This document shows positions 32,099 through 41,757 of a stretch of 64,000 bases of DNA, piece by piece. Each line of letters opens with the position of its first letter. Position 1 is the stretch's first letter. The position numbers were made by a program, and so were the translations under genes. The stretch covers positions 833,501 through 897,500 of the forward strand of contig OZ037846.1 in the NCBI GenBank assembly GCA_964035575.1. Direction: 5' to 3'. This stretch comes from Rhynchopus sp. YZ270_cl-10 (Eukaryota; Euglenozoa; Diplonemea; Diplonemida; Diplonemidae). The notes under the pieces are model-generated. The model searched no databases and was not told the DNA's origin. It was given only the letters and a program-made list of their open reading frames with translations.

Positions 32099-32165
32099 GC
32101 ATGGTTGGGGTCCACCCACGGTATACCCCCGGTCATGCCAAGGTACACTGTTCACGAGGAGGGTT
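32099..32165 (+). repeat. GAGAGGGCTTTGTATTTCAA module, variant copy before a gene
   Basis: GCATGGTTGGGGTCCACCCA then CGGTATACCCCCGGTCATGC and ACACTGTTCACGAGGAGGG; 145 bp before the next start codon. Confidence 0.65.
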
Positions 32166-32309
32166 TTTTTTCCCCATCAACCCCCTTTTTTCTTTCTTTT
32201 CAAAAAACATTCCAGGGAGTACAAAATGTTTTATTTACAGCATTCACAACACCAAAATGCTCCCTTTACACTCTCCACCACCCCACCACCCCACCACTCC
32301 ACAGGCACC

Positions 32310-32603
32310 ATGCGTGCTCAGGGCCATCCTATGGAAGAGACAATGACAGACGAGGAGGCTACCAGCGCTATGGAAAGCTTCAGCACAACGTTCCAAGCAC
32401 TCGAGCCGCGTCTGCACCAGATGTGCCCACCCGAGGTCGTGGCACTGTCGCAGCGCGTCTTCCACCAATGCACGCAGGCGCCAGCTAACGTCAATGACAC
32501 ACACGAGCTGGAGCTCTGCTCCGAAGGGCTGAGCATCATGACAGATGCCCTCTTCAAGCACGCCACCTCTCTCGTACGTAGAGAGGACGTTGTTTCTGTC
32601 TAA
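32310..32603 (+). CDS. Small helical protein, function unknown
   Basis: 97 residues from the ATG at 32310, six bases after an AG that ends a pyrimidine/C-rich stretch (AG 32303-32304). The frame stays open upstream only in repeat DNA. The protein is amphipathic and helical (EEATSAMESFSTTFQALEPR; ELELCSEGLSIMTDALFKHA), acidic at the N terminus, with no signal peptide or membrane span. I do not recognise a family. Its third-base composition is like that of the certain genes, and the acceptor position supports it. It could be a subunit of a larger complex; no direct evidence. Confidence 0.6.
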   Translation: MRAQGHPMEETMTDEEATSAMESFSTTFQALEPRLHQMCPPEVVALSQRVFHQCTQAPANVNDTHELELCSEGLSIMTDALFKHATSLVRREDVVSV

Positions 32604-33143
32604 GTGTTGAAATTTTTTTCAAAAAAAAGCTCTGTCACCAATCGGACTCTAGGAAGAAAACCCAAAAGGAAGTTTTTTTTTTTTTTTTTGATAATATATT
32701 GCCGAGAGGGGCGTTCAAATAACGAAAAAAAGAGGGGAAAAATAAAAGGAATCTGTTTTTTTTGCCGGTTCCAAACATAAGTAGCTTTGATGGGCTATGG
32801 AAGGCGTGGTGTGGGGTAGGGGACTGTCTGAGGGTGATATGTGACATTCAAAAAAAAAAAGTGCCTTTTATTCAAAATGAAAATCACTCTCACAACAAAT
32901 GAAATTAGTACTACCTTTTTGGAGTGGACGCTAAGGAAATCCTGGCGAAGAAAGAAAAAAGAAAAAATGCACCCACTCCTGTTTCCCCTTTGATAACCCT
33001 CCCTTCTTCCTTTCCCCTTCCCCAAAAGCCTGGAATTTTTAAAAGTAAATCATTGTTTTACCATTTTTTGGAATACTCAAAGAATCCTTTAGGGAGGTAA
33101 ACTCACCCGCCATTCACCATGCATAGGACAGAGCGATACAACA
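32604..33143. other. Intergenic, nothing specific
   Basis: AT-rich with long A and T tracts; no repeat of note and no gene. Confidence 0.5.
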
Positions 33144-33359
33144 ATGGATTTGACGATCGACGGGTGGAAGGGAGTAAAGCATACAGTCGAGCTGGGTGAG
33201 GATGACACTCCTGCGGTGATGCGTCGGAAGGTCGCGTCTGCAGCGGGGTTGCCTGAAGACGGCTTTGTGATGAGTTTCGGAGAGGAGGCGATGGACGAAG
33301 GATACGACATGGCGCAGCTGAGTGCTGGAGACACAGTAGTACTGGCGCCGACGAAGCGG
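33144..33359 (+). pseudogene. Ubiquitin-like/LRR gene, 5' half, split by LINE
   Basis: The first 72 codons encode a ubiquitin-like domain (MDLTIDGWKGVKHTVELG; MRRKVASAAGLPEDG; LSAGDTVVLAPTKR) very like the N terminus of the intact gene at 60848. The LINE begins exactly after codon 72, and the frame then runs into it and stops at 33563. The 3' half resumes in the same frame at 37664. Without the insertion the gene would be 296 residues, against 308 for the intact paralogue. Confidence 0.85.
33341..33359 (+). repeat. LINE target-site duplication, left copy
   Basis: ACTGGCGCCGACGAAGCGG, 19 bases, identical to 37645-37663. Confidence 0.92.
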
Positions 33360-33361
33360 CC

Positions 33362-33895
33362 ATCTCCTCCGGCAAATGGGTTGATGCGGCAGATACCTAC
33401 GCACAGCAGTTGGGTAAGGCAGCAGAGAACACATGCTATACCTCCACATCGTCTGGCAGACGTATCGACTTGGTGCTGGCGAACCACGTGGCTGCCCCTG
33501 CGATCTCCAAAGTGGTGGTCTGGAAAGAGAGCTGCCTCCCGGTACACAGACCGGTGGTGTTGACGTTAGACCTGACGCGATACGAGCAGAAGGCACCGCA
33601 GGCACGCCCTCCCCTTTCTTTGATCGGCGACGACTGGACGAAATGGCCGGCGAAGAAGGAGAAGGAGCTTGCAGCGAAGGTGATGCAGGAGAACGCTGCC
33701 CCTGAAGCCGACCTGACGAAGATGTCGGTTGAAGATCGCTGGGCACGCTTCTGCAAGATTGCGGAGGACTACCTGCTGAAGAGAGGTGCTGCAGACTCAG
33801 ACCCGAAGCAACAACGCCACAGGGGGAGAGGGTGCAACCCGACGTTCTCCGACATCGGACGGCCCGCATGGACTGCGACACGCCGGATGCTGTGA
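33362..33895 (+). CDS. LINE endonuclease (APE type), C-terminal fragment
   Basis: Frame 2 from the truncation point. GRRIDLVLAN and VHRPVVLTLDL match the end of the exonuclease/endonuclease/phosphatase fold (S-x-IDY and SDH-x-P positions). The His is kept, but the usual Asp before it is Val here. A linker follows (SVEDRWARFCKIAEDYLLKR). This frame ends at 33895 and overlaps the reverse transcriptase frame by 64 bases in a different frame, so one frame change separates them; whether it is natural or a mutation cannot be told from one copy. Confidence 0.75.
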   Translation: MSSGKWVDAADTYAQQLGKAAENTCYTSTSSGRRIDLVLANHVAAPAISKVVVWKESCLPVHRPVVLTLDLTRYEQKAPQARPPLSLIGDDWTKWPAKKEKELAAKVMQENAAPEADLTKMSVEDRWARFCKIAEDYLLKRGAADSDPKQQRHRGRGCNPTFSDIGRPAWTATRRML

Positions 33896-36800
33896 ACCTG
33901 GAGACGGCTCAACTGCAGAAGACATGTCGTCAGATGGAGCAGCTCATTGGTGATCGGAGGAAGCGCTTCGGTCAGCCATCTGCAGAATCGTTGAACGAAC
34001 GGCAGCTGTGGGCGAAAATCCGCAAGAAGAAGCATCTACTGAAGAGTGACACCTGGGACCTCGACCTTCCTGGGATAGAGGCGTTGTGTGGGCTCCTTGG
34101 CTGCTTGAAGAAGAGGGGTTTTGTCCTGCTGGAGCAACGGCGTCGGGCCCGCATCAAGGAATGGCGCCGCACAATGAAGGAACACATGAAGGAGAACCCA
34201 GCGAAGGTGTTCTCGTTCCTGCGGAAGGCTACGTCGTCACACACCACGTTCCTGAAACGGGAGGACGGCACGGTTACAGCTAACCTCCAGGAGATGGATG
34301 AACTGCTCATGGATGACCGTGCTTGGGGTGGGGTGTTCCGGATGTACGACGATTCCGAAGAACCTGCGTGGACGACGTTCTTTGATAGGTTCAAGGAACA
34401 CATTCCTGAAGGGACCCCTTGTGTATGCGAACCCCTGACCGCCGACGACCTCCGTACGACCATCGGCAAGATGAAGCGGAAAAAGGCGGCAGGCCTCGAT
34501 GGGTGGAGGGTGGAGGAGCTGAAGGAACTGCCTTTGGCACTGCTGGAGGAACTCGCGCGCTGCCTGAACCTGATCGAGGATACTGGGAACTGGCCCAGGG
34601 TGATTGCGAGGGCGTTGGTGGTGCTCATCCCCAAAGGAGAAGGCGAGGAGCCCCTGAAGCAGCGACCCATAACCATCACCAGTGTGATGTACAGGTTATG
34701 GGCGGCGACTCGACTCCGCAAAGTGGCGACGTGGCAGGAATCCTGGATTCACGAGCGGCAACACGGCTTCCGGAACAAACACGGAACCGAAGACCTGCTG
34801 TGGTTTCTCTGTGCGAAGATGGAGGAGGCTCTGATAGACGACACACCTATCTATCTAGCCTCCTTCGACTATCAGAAGTGCTTTGACCGTGTTCCCCAAG
34901 AGATCATGTTCCAGCTCGTCGAACGGTTGGGTCTTCCCGACAACATGATGCGCCCCATCCGGGGTATATACAAGAAGCTGGGGAGGCGTTTCAAACTTCC
35001 GGCAGGTCTTGGCAAAGAATGGTTTGCGACGAATGGTATCCTCCAAGGATGCCCACTGAGCGTAATCTTCCTGAATGCGCTGGTGGCGGTGTGGATGAAC
35101 GGGGTGGAGAAGGAAACGGGCACGCAGGGGCTGGCGTATGCTGACGACACCAACCTCCTGACGAAGACCCTCGACCAGCTGCGAGCGGGTGTCGCCTTCA
35201 CCGGACACTTTGCAGACTTGACGGGACAACGCGTCCACGCGGGGAAGAGCACGTGGCAGAGCAACCGTCCTGATGAAGAGGAAACTGTGCAGATGAACGG
35301 CGCGGATCTTACTCGCGTCGAGAAGTCGGAGTGCCTGGGGGCGACGGTGCAGGCCCGACAGGCTGGGACGCCCACGCTCCCGACGAAGCTGGAAGACACC
35401 ATCGACGCATGCGGACCGCTAGCAGGTAAGGTGGGATGCCTCCCGCTGACTCAAGGTGAGAAAGCAGGCATCATGCAGGCTGCAGTGATATCGAAATCTG
35501 TGTACGGTATCACGGTGCAGAACCCACCTGAGAAATACATGAACAGTCTTGCAACTGCAGTGGAGAAAGGGGTCCACGGCGTGAACAAGATGAACCGAAG
35601 AAGCGTACCGGTCATGCTGAATGTCTTCGAGAAAGGCCATCTGCTCGACCCCTCGGTGGCATTCGACTACAGAAGGATCATGACGTGGGCGGCGATGATA
35701 CGCAAATCGGATGAGATCTGTTTGCTGGTCGAAAAGTGCAGGTCACGTGCGAAAGCGAAGCAGGCGAAGACTGGAGGACCCATCGGGTTGATTGCGCGAG
35801 CCCTCAGCCGCCTTGCGTGGTCATGGATAGACACGACAAAAGTGAAAACGCACGATGGGAGCATTGTTGATGTGAAGACAGTAAGCTTGGGTAGACTGGG
35901 CCACGTTGTGCGAGAACGGATGTTCTTCATTCGACTCTCCCGTACGAAGACGACTGCGAAGGTCAATGGCAAAGGCAGAGCTAACCTGAAGGGTATTGAA
36001 GCGGGGGTGGATAAGGAGAAAACCCTTGCTCTCACCCGAAGCAAAACTTTGACGGATTACGAGGCGGGGACGCTGCGACACATTGTAGCTGACGGTGCGA
36101 TAACGGGGGTGCGACTTGCGAGAGCGCGCATACGGGACTCGGCCATCTGCGTGCACTGCGAAGCGGGGGTGGACGAAAATCACAAACACTTGTGGTGGGA
36201 ATGTGAAGCATGGAGTAGCATTCGTGCGGAGTACCCCTTGCTGTTGGACATTGACAGAACGACCTGGCCAAACTGTCTCGCTATCTGCGGCATGTGCACA
36301 CCGGACACACCTTTGGAATGCGCCCGTGTTGCAGACCTGCAGAAGATGATGGTGCGCATCCTCATCGCACGCTCCAAGTGGAGCAGACCGGAAGCGACGA
36401 ACCCGCGACTGCAAGAAGACCGATACCCGTGGACGTGGGCGCCGGAGTTGGACACGACGACGCAACACGCGAACAGTTTGGTGGACTACACCCCCCTGAA
36501 AAGGAGGTGGCCGTATGGACGTGCGCTGCTGCTGGCGTTTGCCTCCTGGCTGGGTGGTTTACAATGGAGCGACGAAGCTGGACGTGAAGTCTCCCACATG
36601 GAGCTGCTCATCGACTTCGAGGTTGCCACAGGGATGGACATCCGACCTGGGGACAAGACCGGCAGAATAGCGCCGAAGCTGAAGCAGCCGAGGGATGGGA
36701 CTGGGGAAGAAGACAACAATGGGGGGGAAGACGACGGGAGTGGGGAAGACGACGATGATGACGACGTGGTGCCAGTAGCGCTGGCCCACAGAGAAATGGC

Positions 36801-37572
36801 GAAGACGACCACCTTTGGGCATATGTTGGCTTCACTCAGAACCTTTTCGGAGAGCTCTCTCCATCCGGGGAAGGTGAAGGTAACGCATGTTCTCGCTTCG
36901 TTTGGGGCGAACGCCATCACAGACATCGACCGCCGTCCTATCTTTGCCGGCGGAGAAGAAACGTTGAAGGCATTGCGTGCGCTATACGATGCTGGTGTGG
37001 CGTACCGTCTGCAACGCAGCTCCGAAGGCATGTCTGAGGCGGAGCTCCGTGGTGGCGATAGAGCGAGAGGTACATGGATGGGGGAGTATTCTGCTGAGAC
37101 GGCGTACCCCTCCACAGAAGTTAGGGGCAGGAGGGCACTACCATTCATCCAGCGGGCTGAACAGGAGACATCTGCGCATGCTCGCTACCGGCACCATGAG
37201 CACGTGCGTCCAGGGGACGCATCCGTGAAGGCACCTGAAGGAGCGGTTCCGATCTTCCAGTTTGCGATATGTGTGCTGCACCGGAAGACGAAGTGTGATG
37301 CCTGCTCGAAGAACGCCCAGGCAGACCTGATGCATTGCTGCTTTGCGCACCACTCCAACGACGACGGGTTACCGATCCGACACGAAGCATGCACTAAGCA
37401 TAGACTCTCGAGGTGCGGGAACTGTGTGCAAGAGAAGAGTACGCTGGATCACTGCTGCCGCCGCCACCACGACACCTCGAAGGGGCGACAGACGACGCTG
37501 GGAGGCTTCTTCAAGAAGAAGCAGACGAAGCAGAAGGATGGGCACAGCAGGGGCGGTGATGGACTTATGTAA
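33832..37572 (+). CDS. LINE reverse transcriptase with zinc motifs and C-terminal PIP box
   Basis: 1246 codons from the first possible (GTG) codon; the natural protein probably continues from the endonuclease. Reverse transcriptase 200-480: LIPKGEGEE (265-273), QRPITI, QHGFRNKHG, FDYQKCFDRV (345-354), GILQGCPLSV (402-411), catalytic YADD (436-439). A zinc knuckle follows (CVHCEAGVDENHKH near 773) as in the I/R1/Jockey type lines. An acidic run is near 956 (GEDDGSGEDDDDDD). Two tandem Cys/His modules at about 1146-1214 share the spacing C-x2-H-x4-C-x2-C-x8/9-HCC-x2-HH. The C terminus has QTTLGGFF (1220-1227) followed by basic residues, a canonical PCNA-interacting PIP box. The frame has no stops and the key residues are present, so it looks recently active. 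Confidence 0.9.
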   Translation: MQPDVLRHRTARMDCDTPDAVNLETAQLQKTCRQMEQLIGDRRKRFGQPSAESLNERQLWAKIRKKKHLLKSDTWDLDLPGIEALCGLLGCLKKRGFVLLEQRRRARIKEWRRTMKEHMKENPAKVFSFLRKATSSHTTFLKREDGTVTANLQEMDELLMDDRAWGGVFRMYDDSEEPAWTTFFDRFKEHIPEGTPCVCEPLTADDLRTTIGKMKRKKAAGLDGWRVEELKELPLALLEELARCLNLIEDTGNWPRVIARALVVLIPKGEGEEPLKQRPITITSVMYRLWAATRLRKVATWQESWIHERQHGFRNKHGTEDLLWFLCAKMEEALIDDTPIYLASFDYQKCFDRVPQEIMFQLVERLGLPDNMMRPIRGIYKKLGRRFKLPAGLGKEWFATNGILQGCPLSVIFLNALVAVWMNGVEKETGTQGLAYADDTNLLTKTLDQLRAGVAFTGHFADLTGQRVHAGKSTWQSNRPDEEETVQMNGADLTRVEKSECLGATVQARQAGTPTLPTKLEDTIDACGPLAGKVGCLPLTQGEKAGIMQAAVISKSVYGITVQNPPEKYMNSLATAVEKGVHGVNKMNRRSVPVMLNVFEKGHLLDPSVAFDYRRIMTWAAMIRKSDEICLLVEKCRSRAKAKQAKTGGPIGLIARALSRLAWSWIDTTKVKTHDGSIVDVKTVSLGRLGHVVRERMFFIRLSRTKTTAKVNGKGRANLKGIEAGVDKEKTLALTRSKTLTDYEAGTLRHIVADGAITGVRLARARIRDSAICVHCEAGVDENHKHLWWECEAWSSIRAEYPLLLDIDRTTWPNCLAICGMCTPDTPLECARVADLQKMMVRILIARSKWSRPEATNPRLQEDRYPWTWAPELDTTTQHANSLVDYTPLKRRWPYGRALLLAFASWLGGLQWSDEAGREVSHMELLIDFEVATGMDIRPGDKTGRIAPKLKQPRDGTGEEDNNGGEDDGSGEDDDDDDVVPVALAHREMAKTTTFGHMLASLRTFSESSLHPGKVKVTHVLASFGANAITDIDRRPIFAGGEETLKALRALYDAGVAYRLQRSSEGMSEAELRGGDRARGTWMGEYSAETAYPSTEVRGRRALPFIQRAEQETSAHARYRHHEHVRPGDASVKAPEGAVPIFQFAICVLHRKTKCDACSKNAQADLMHCCFAHHSNDDGLPIRHEACTKHRLSRCGNCVQEKSTLDHCCRRHHDTSKGRQTTLGGFFKKKQTKQKDGHSRGGDGLM

Positions 37573-37644
37573 CATCACCTCCACGATGTATTGTATCACC
37601 TATCTCGGATAGGGGTGCATGCATCGAAAACGGGCCCCCACCTC

Positions 37645-38338
37645 ACTGGCGCCGACGAAGCGGTACGAGGCCATGGTAGCACTTCATGCGTTGGGTGAGA
37701 CCGACATCACGGCAGAGAGGCTGATGAGTGTGGAGGATCCTGAGGTGGCGTGTTTGCTTCTGCAGGCGGAGGTTACGACGGTGATTCCTGGTCGCTTCTT
37801 GCAATGCACATCGTTGACGAGTCTTGATCTGAGTGCTGTGTCTGTTGTGACTCAAATTGGGTTCAGCTTTCTCGAGTGCTGCACTACATTGACGAGCATC
37901 GACCTCTCTGGGTTGACACATGTTACCGAGATTGGGCGCAGTTTCCTTTCTCGATGTGTTTCTTTGTGTGCACTGGACTTAACACCACTGGGCAGTGTCA
38001 CACAAATTGAGTACGGATTCCTTTCCGGATGCACTGCGTTGTGTTTGCTGGACTTGGCACCGCTGAGGAGTGTTACACAAATTGAGGGCTGCTTCCTTTA
38101 TGGATGCACTGCTTTGTGTACAGTGGATCTGACACAACTGAGCAATGTTACGGAGCTTGGCTGCCACTTCCTTCGTGAATGCACTTCGTTGAGGAGCATC
38201 TACCTCTCCGGCTGCAGCGATGTTGTGTCGACCAGAGTGAGGAACCAACTGCGGAAGTTAATTGTTGCATCCCGTCCGAAACGCACTAGAGACGAACCAC
38301 CGGAGGAATCCCGCAAGCGACGGAGACGCCCAGAGTGA
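37645..38338 (+). pseudogene. Ubiquitin-like/LRR gene, 3' half, after LINE
   Basis: Begins with the right target duplication (37645-37663) and continues in the frame of the 5' half. About six leucine-rich repeats of the BspA type follow, 23-24 residues each (LTSLDLSAVSVVTQIGFSFL; ALCTVDLTQLSNVTELGCHF). The basic tail has PKRTRDEPPEESRKRRRRPE, a likely nuclear signal. An ATG at 37619 inside the LINE end could start an LRR-only product. Host gene, inactivated by insertion. Confidence 0.85.
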
Positions 38339-38878
38339 CACCGCCAGCTGCACGACGCACCCTTGCAGGCCACTCCTCCCGCACCGCAGGCAACAGAGCT
38401 GGAAACGCTGCTGCAGCGTCTGCGGGCGGGCAGGGGTGTCTTATGCGACGACAGGCGGCTGTCCAGGGTGTGCACAAAGGGAACGGTGTTGTGAATCAGT
38501 ATTTTTTTTGGAGGGTCACCACCCCTTCGGTTTGCTGTGCTGCACTGTGGTTATGAAGCACTGTGAACAGCACAGCTGAAGAGGGCATCGCCGTTCCGCT
38601 GATGAATTTACTTTTTGGCTGTTGTGTTGGGGGGTGAACGACGCATAAGAGCATCAAAAGAAAGATGGATGACAATGAAAAATAATGCCATATTTTTGAT
38701 GGAGTAACTCACGTTTTCTAACTGTATTCCACGCGGTGATAACTAAGGTGGGGCAAAAAACCTACCTTAGCTTTTCAAAATCACCTTAGTTTTTGACCCA
38801 CCGATGTTTATACTGTGACCGTATCTCTTTTTCCATCCTTTTGCATCTCCCCTACCCTCCAGACGACACACGATACAC
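38339..38878. other. Intergenic, nothing specific
   Basis: Contains a short inverted pair around 38740-38800 (CTAAGGTGGGGCAAAAAACC against CACCTTAGTTTTTGACCC) and the pyrimidine tract of the next gene. Confidence 0.5.
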
Positions 38879-39736
38879 ATGGCCTCCCCAGGCGTTGCCG
38901 AGCAGACCTATGCGGAGCAGGACCAGATGACGAAGCTTAATGGCGTGCTCTCCCGACATGGCATCACCATTGCCGATGCGAACGACCTTGTTCTGTTGCA
39001 GGGGTATGAGATTGTGGTCATTGCAGATGACTCTGGGAGCATGACGTTGAGTAGCGTGCCGGATGGGCAGCGGCAGCTGGGGCAACGCGAGCCGTCGCGT
39101 TGGGAGGAGCTGTGTGGGACACTGCGGATGGTGGTCGAGCTGGCAACGATCTTTGATGCAGACGGCGTGGACATCCACTTCCTCAACCGCCCTGCGCTCA
39201 CACACCTCCGCTCGCGGGACGACCCGCAGCTCGACACTGCCTTACAGCGCCCCCCTAGTGGTGGCACACCCCTCACCGAAACCCTCCAAAAGGTTCTTTC
39301 CGCGCACTCCGAATCCGAAAAGCCTGTTCTCTTCGTGATCGCCACCGACGGCATGCCCAACGGCGGCATCCAGAGACTCAAGAACGTCATTTCTGAAGCA
39401 ATCTCCCGTCCTGGACGTACCTTCAAATTCCAGATCCTCGCCTGCACAGATGATGATACCCAGGTCGGGTGGTTAAATGAATTTGACCGTGAATACAAAG
39501 AGGTGGACGTAACAGACGACTACCACTCTGAGAAGCAAGAGGTCCTCCGTACCGGGAAGTGTCCGAGCTTCAAGCGCTCTGATTGGATCATCAAAGCGCT
39601 TTTAGGGCCGATTTCGAATAAGTTTGACTCTTGGGATGAGGCGAAGCGCGCGAACGCGCCGCCACCGTTCAAAGGTGCATCATCCTCACAGCAACCACAG
39701 AGCACAAAGAAAGACGGCTGTTGCACCATTGCATGA
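38879..39736 (+). CDS. Von Willebrand factor A domain protein with C-terminal lipidation motif
   Basis: 285 residues. Start right after a pyrimidine/AG acceptor (AG 38861-38862). VWA domain about 40-230: metal-site DDSGSM (D50-x-S52-x-S54), the Thr of SGGTPLTETL (near 131), and the Asp of IATDGMPNGG (near 155) form a complete MIDAS. Like the cytosolic VWA proteins of protists and slime moulds, it has no signal peptide. The last residues are GCCTIA: a Cys followed by a CaaX box (CTIA), so farnesylation with adjacent palmitoylation is likely and would tether it to the inner face of a membrane. Likely a metal-dependent protein-binding adaptor; partner unknown. Confidence 0.85.
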   Translation: MASPGVAEQTYAEQDQMTKLNGVLSRHGITIADANDLVLLQGYEIVVIADDSGSMTLSSVPDGQRQLGQREPSRWEELCGTLRMVVELATIFDADGVDIHFLNRPALTHLRSRDDPQLDTALQRPPSGGTPLTETLQKVLSAHSESEKPVLFVIATDGMPNGGIQRLKNVISEAISRPGRTFKFQILACTDDDTQVGWLNEFDREYKEVDVTDDYHSEKQEVLRTGKCPSFKRSDWIIKALLGPISNKFDSWDEAKRANAPPPFKGASSSQQPQSTKKDGCCTIA

Positions 39737-40469
39737 TTTTTTTTTGTATTTTTTTTTGTTTTTTTTTTTTAAAGTTCAACAAAATTAGCGCATAATCAAC
39801 TACCCTGCGTTGTGGTTGTGTGGGGAGGGGGTAAGTTCCTAAGGGCAGAACATTGTTCATTGTGTTTTTAAATCCGAAAAACCTGCCAGACCACTTTGCT
39901 TTTTTAGAAGGTTCGAAGACCTCCGAAAGCAGGTGTGTCTGGAAAGCAGGTGTGGGAAGTTCCTAAGAGGGAGTCATTGCCCACTGTGTGTACCGTAAAT
40001 GTAAATATGTTGGACCGTAATAATGTTGGAACGAACGAGCGTTTTTTCTTTTGGGGTAGTTTCCAATAATCTATTATTACGTTCTAGCATAGACTACATT
40101 TATGGTGTATTGGTTGTGCATGCGGTAGTTCCGTATATTTCTATTGCCTTTGTTGGTTTCATAGTGCATATGTGTGTGTGTGACAGTGTGCTCATGTCCG
40201 TGTACATTTGTCTTCACAGTCTTCAGCACGAACAGTTCCCTCTCCAGGAAAATCAGCAAAAGGGGGGAGGTGCTTTGTGTTGATTGTCCTACAATTTTTT
40301 TTTTTTGTAACTCTTTTTTTAGCTTTATCTCTCCCATCTTTTGTATTCTCTTTTCTTGTTTCACTCAATATTTGAGGTGCAGTGTGCAATACCTTTGGTG
40401 TGGGAAAAAAACATTCCCCCCGCCACCTTGTGTCCAGTTAAAGCCTTTTGCGTTTTTTTCTTCTTTTTT

Positions 40470-40705
40470 CGATAACCCGCGGAGTGTCAGTGACTGCGTC
40501 CCAGAGACGTTTTGCACTATCAACTTCACATTGTATATGAGACAGCGCTGCGGGCAAACAAAACGGATTGAAAAAAAGACAGAAGCGTGCTTGTTTCTTT
40601 GAGCACTCAACCACAACAACCTTGCTTCAGTTCAACACATTTTTTTTTTCACCTTTTTGTTTTTCGGCTTTGAGCGCACAAACAACATACCCGATCCTTT
40701 TTTTT
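40470..40705 (+). repeat. Composite dispersed repeat, full copy
   Basis: Runs from GATAACCCGCGGAGTGTCAG through GGGCAAACAAAACGGATTGA and CAACCACAACAACC to GCTTTGAGCGCACAAACAAC. The closest relative is at 51637-51802; partial ones at 4594-4670 and 26560-26745. Confidence 0.7.
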
Positions 40706-40959
40706 TTTTTTTTTTTTTGAGGTCTGATGGCAGAGATGGAGATAGATTTGGGATTTTCAAAAAAGACCCGGTTTGACCCGGTCTGAGCTTTTTGGGGTCA
40801 AAAAAAAATTTTTCGCGCTGCGCGCGAAAATGACACTGCACGTGCGACCTGGTTGTTACACTTCTTTGGCGGGGAACTTGCGCAACAGCGTTTGTGCCTT
40901 GATGAAGGGGAGTAGGGTCCATGTTCCCCCGTTGTGCAGCACACCGAACTTCACGCACT

Positions 40960-41260
40960 CGGCAAAAGTGGATTTCTCGGCGGTCATGGCCCCAAAGGTT
41001 CCTGGCGAAGCCACGGTACGCAACAGTTCAAAAAAAAAATGCGCTTAAAATTGTACATTTTGGGGTGGGTTGCAAGCTTGCGCCGCAGGCGCACGGTACG
41101 CTACTTTTATTATTTCGCCATGCTGCATGCTTCCTTTTGCTTCGGCGTTTGACTAATTGAGTCGCGTTCTGGCTGTGACGGGGTCACTTTGTTCATGAGG
41201 CCATTTCTGGTCACTCTCAGAGGCTCGTGTGAGGTACCAAAAAAAATCGATTTTCTCCCA
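40960..41260 (+). repeat. Dispersed block, same orientation as 62480-62750
   Basis: CTGGCGAAGCCACGGTACGC, then GCGCCGCAGGCGCACGGTAC, then GTCGCGTTCTGGCTGTGACG and AGGCTCGTGTGAGGTACC, all repeated in the same order near 62510-62735. Confidence 0.75.
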
Positions 41261-41524
41261 AAATTGCAAATCCCATTTTTTTTTTTTTTTCCAGACCGGG
41301 TTTTTCGCCAAAATCCCATTTTTTTTTTTTTGACCCGGTTTTGAAACCGGGTCAGTAGACGCACCTCCACCCCTGTCTGATGGAGGGGGAGGAGCTGGCT
41401 GACTCATCTCAGTGGAGATCTGATTTGTGAGTTTCGCCATCCCACCTCCCCTCTCTGTGCTGCCCTGTCTGAGAGCCGTAGGCATATGAAGAATTAATGT
41501 ACGCACATTTTCCTTATGGGGAGG

Positions 41525-41757
41525 GGGGGAGAAAAACAATCGAACGAACTAAACAGAACAAAAAAAGGGGGGATTTTGAAAAAAGGAAAAATAGAATAAA
41601 TTTTGTCTTTATGTTGTGCGTTGGCAGAAGGCAGACTGCTGAGGATACGTATCCACTCGAGGCGCGAAGTCTGTTGTGCTCATCTGTGATTGTGGCGGTG
41701 TTTTGCACCTCACAACACACCAATAGGATGGTGGACGTCATGCCAAATGAAGCTGTG
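41525..41757 (+). repeat. Dispersed block upstream of receptor cyclase, copy at 46503-46768
   Basis: GACTGCTGAGGATACGTATC, CACTCGAGGCGCGAAGTCTG and GGATGGTGGACGTCATGCCA are shared with few changes by 46503-46768, including the leading GAAAAACAATCGAAC stretch. Only fragments occur before the first receptor. Confidence 0.7.

Larger units (their letters stand above)
29689..32309. other. Intergenic, dispersed repeats, no gene
   Basis: Contains the inverted relative of 27640-28045 (about 29930-30400), two copies of the GCGCCGCAGGCGC motif (30453, 30587), a minus-strand copy of the TTGGTTGTATTAGTGTAGAC repeat end (30624-30672), the CCCATGGGTTTTATCGTG module (about 31085-31260), a 229-bp MITE, and a minus-strand repeat end (31757-31795). 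Confidence 0.6.
33360..37644 (+). mobile_element. APE-type non-LTR retrotransposon (LINE), 5'-truncated, recent
   Basis: 4285 bp between two identical 19-bp target duplications. It starts inside the endonuclease domain, so it is 5'-truncated, as is usual for target-primed insertion. It carries the endonuclease end, reverse transcriptase and a long C-terminal region. The 3' end has no poly-A; the last 80 bases contain a small hairpin (CCTATC-TCG-GATAGG). Perfect duplications and a 1246-codon open frame indicate a young insertion. Confidence 0.93.

Noticed and set aside
33410-33563. Extension of the ubiquitin-like gene into the LINE as its real C terminus
   Set aside because: The frame runs through endonuclease DNA in the wrong frame, and the true continuation lies after the second target duplication.
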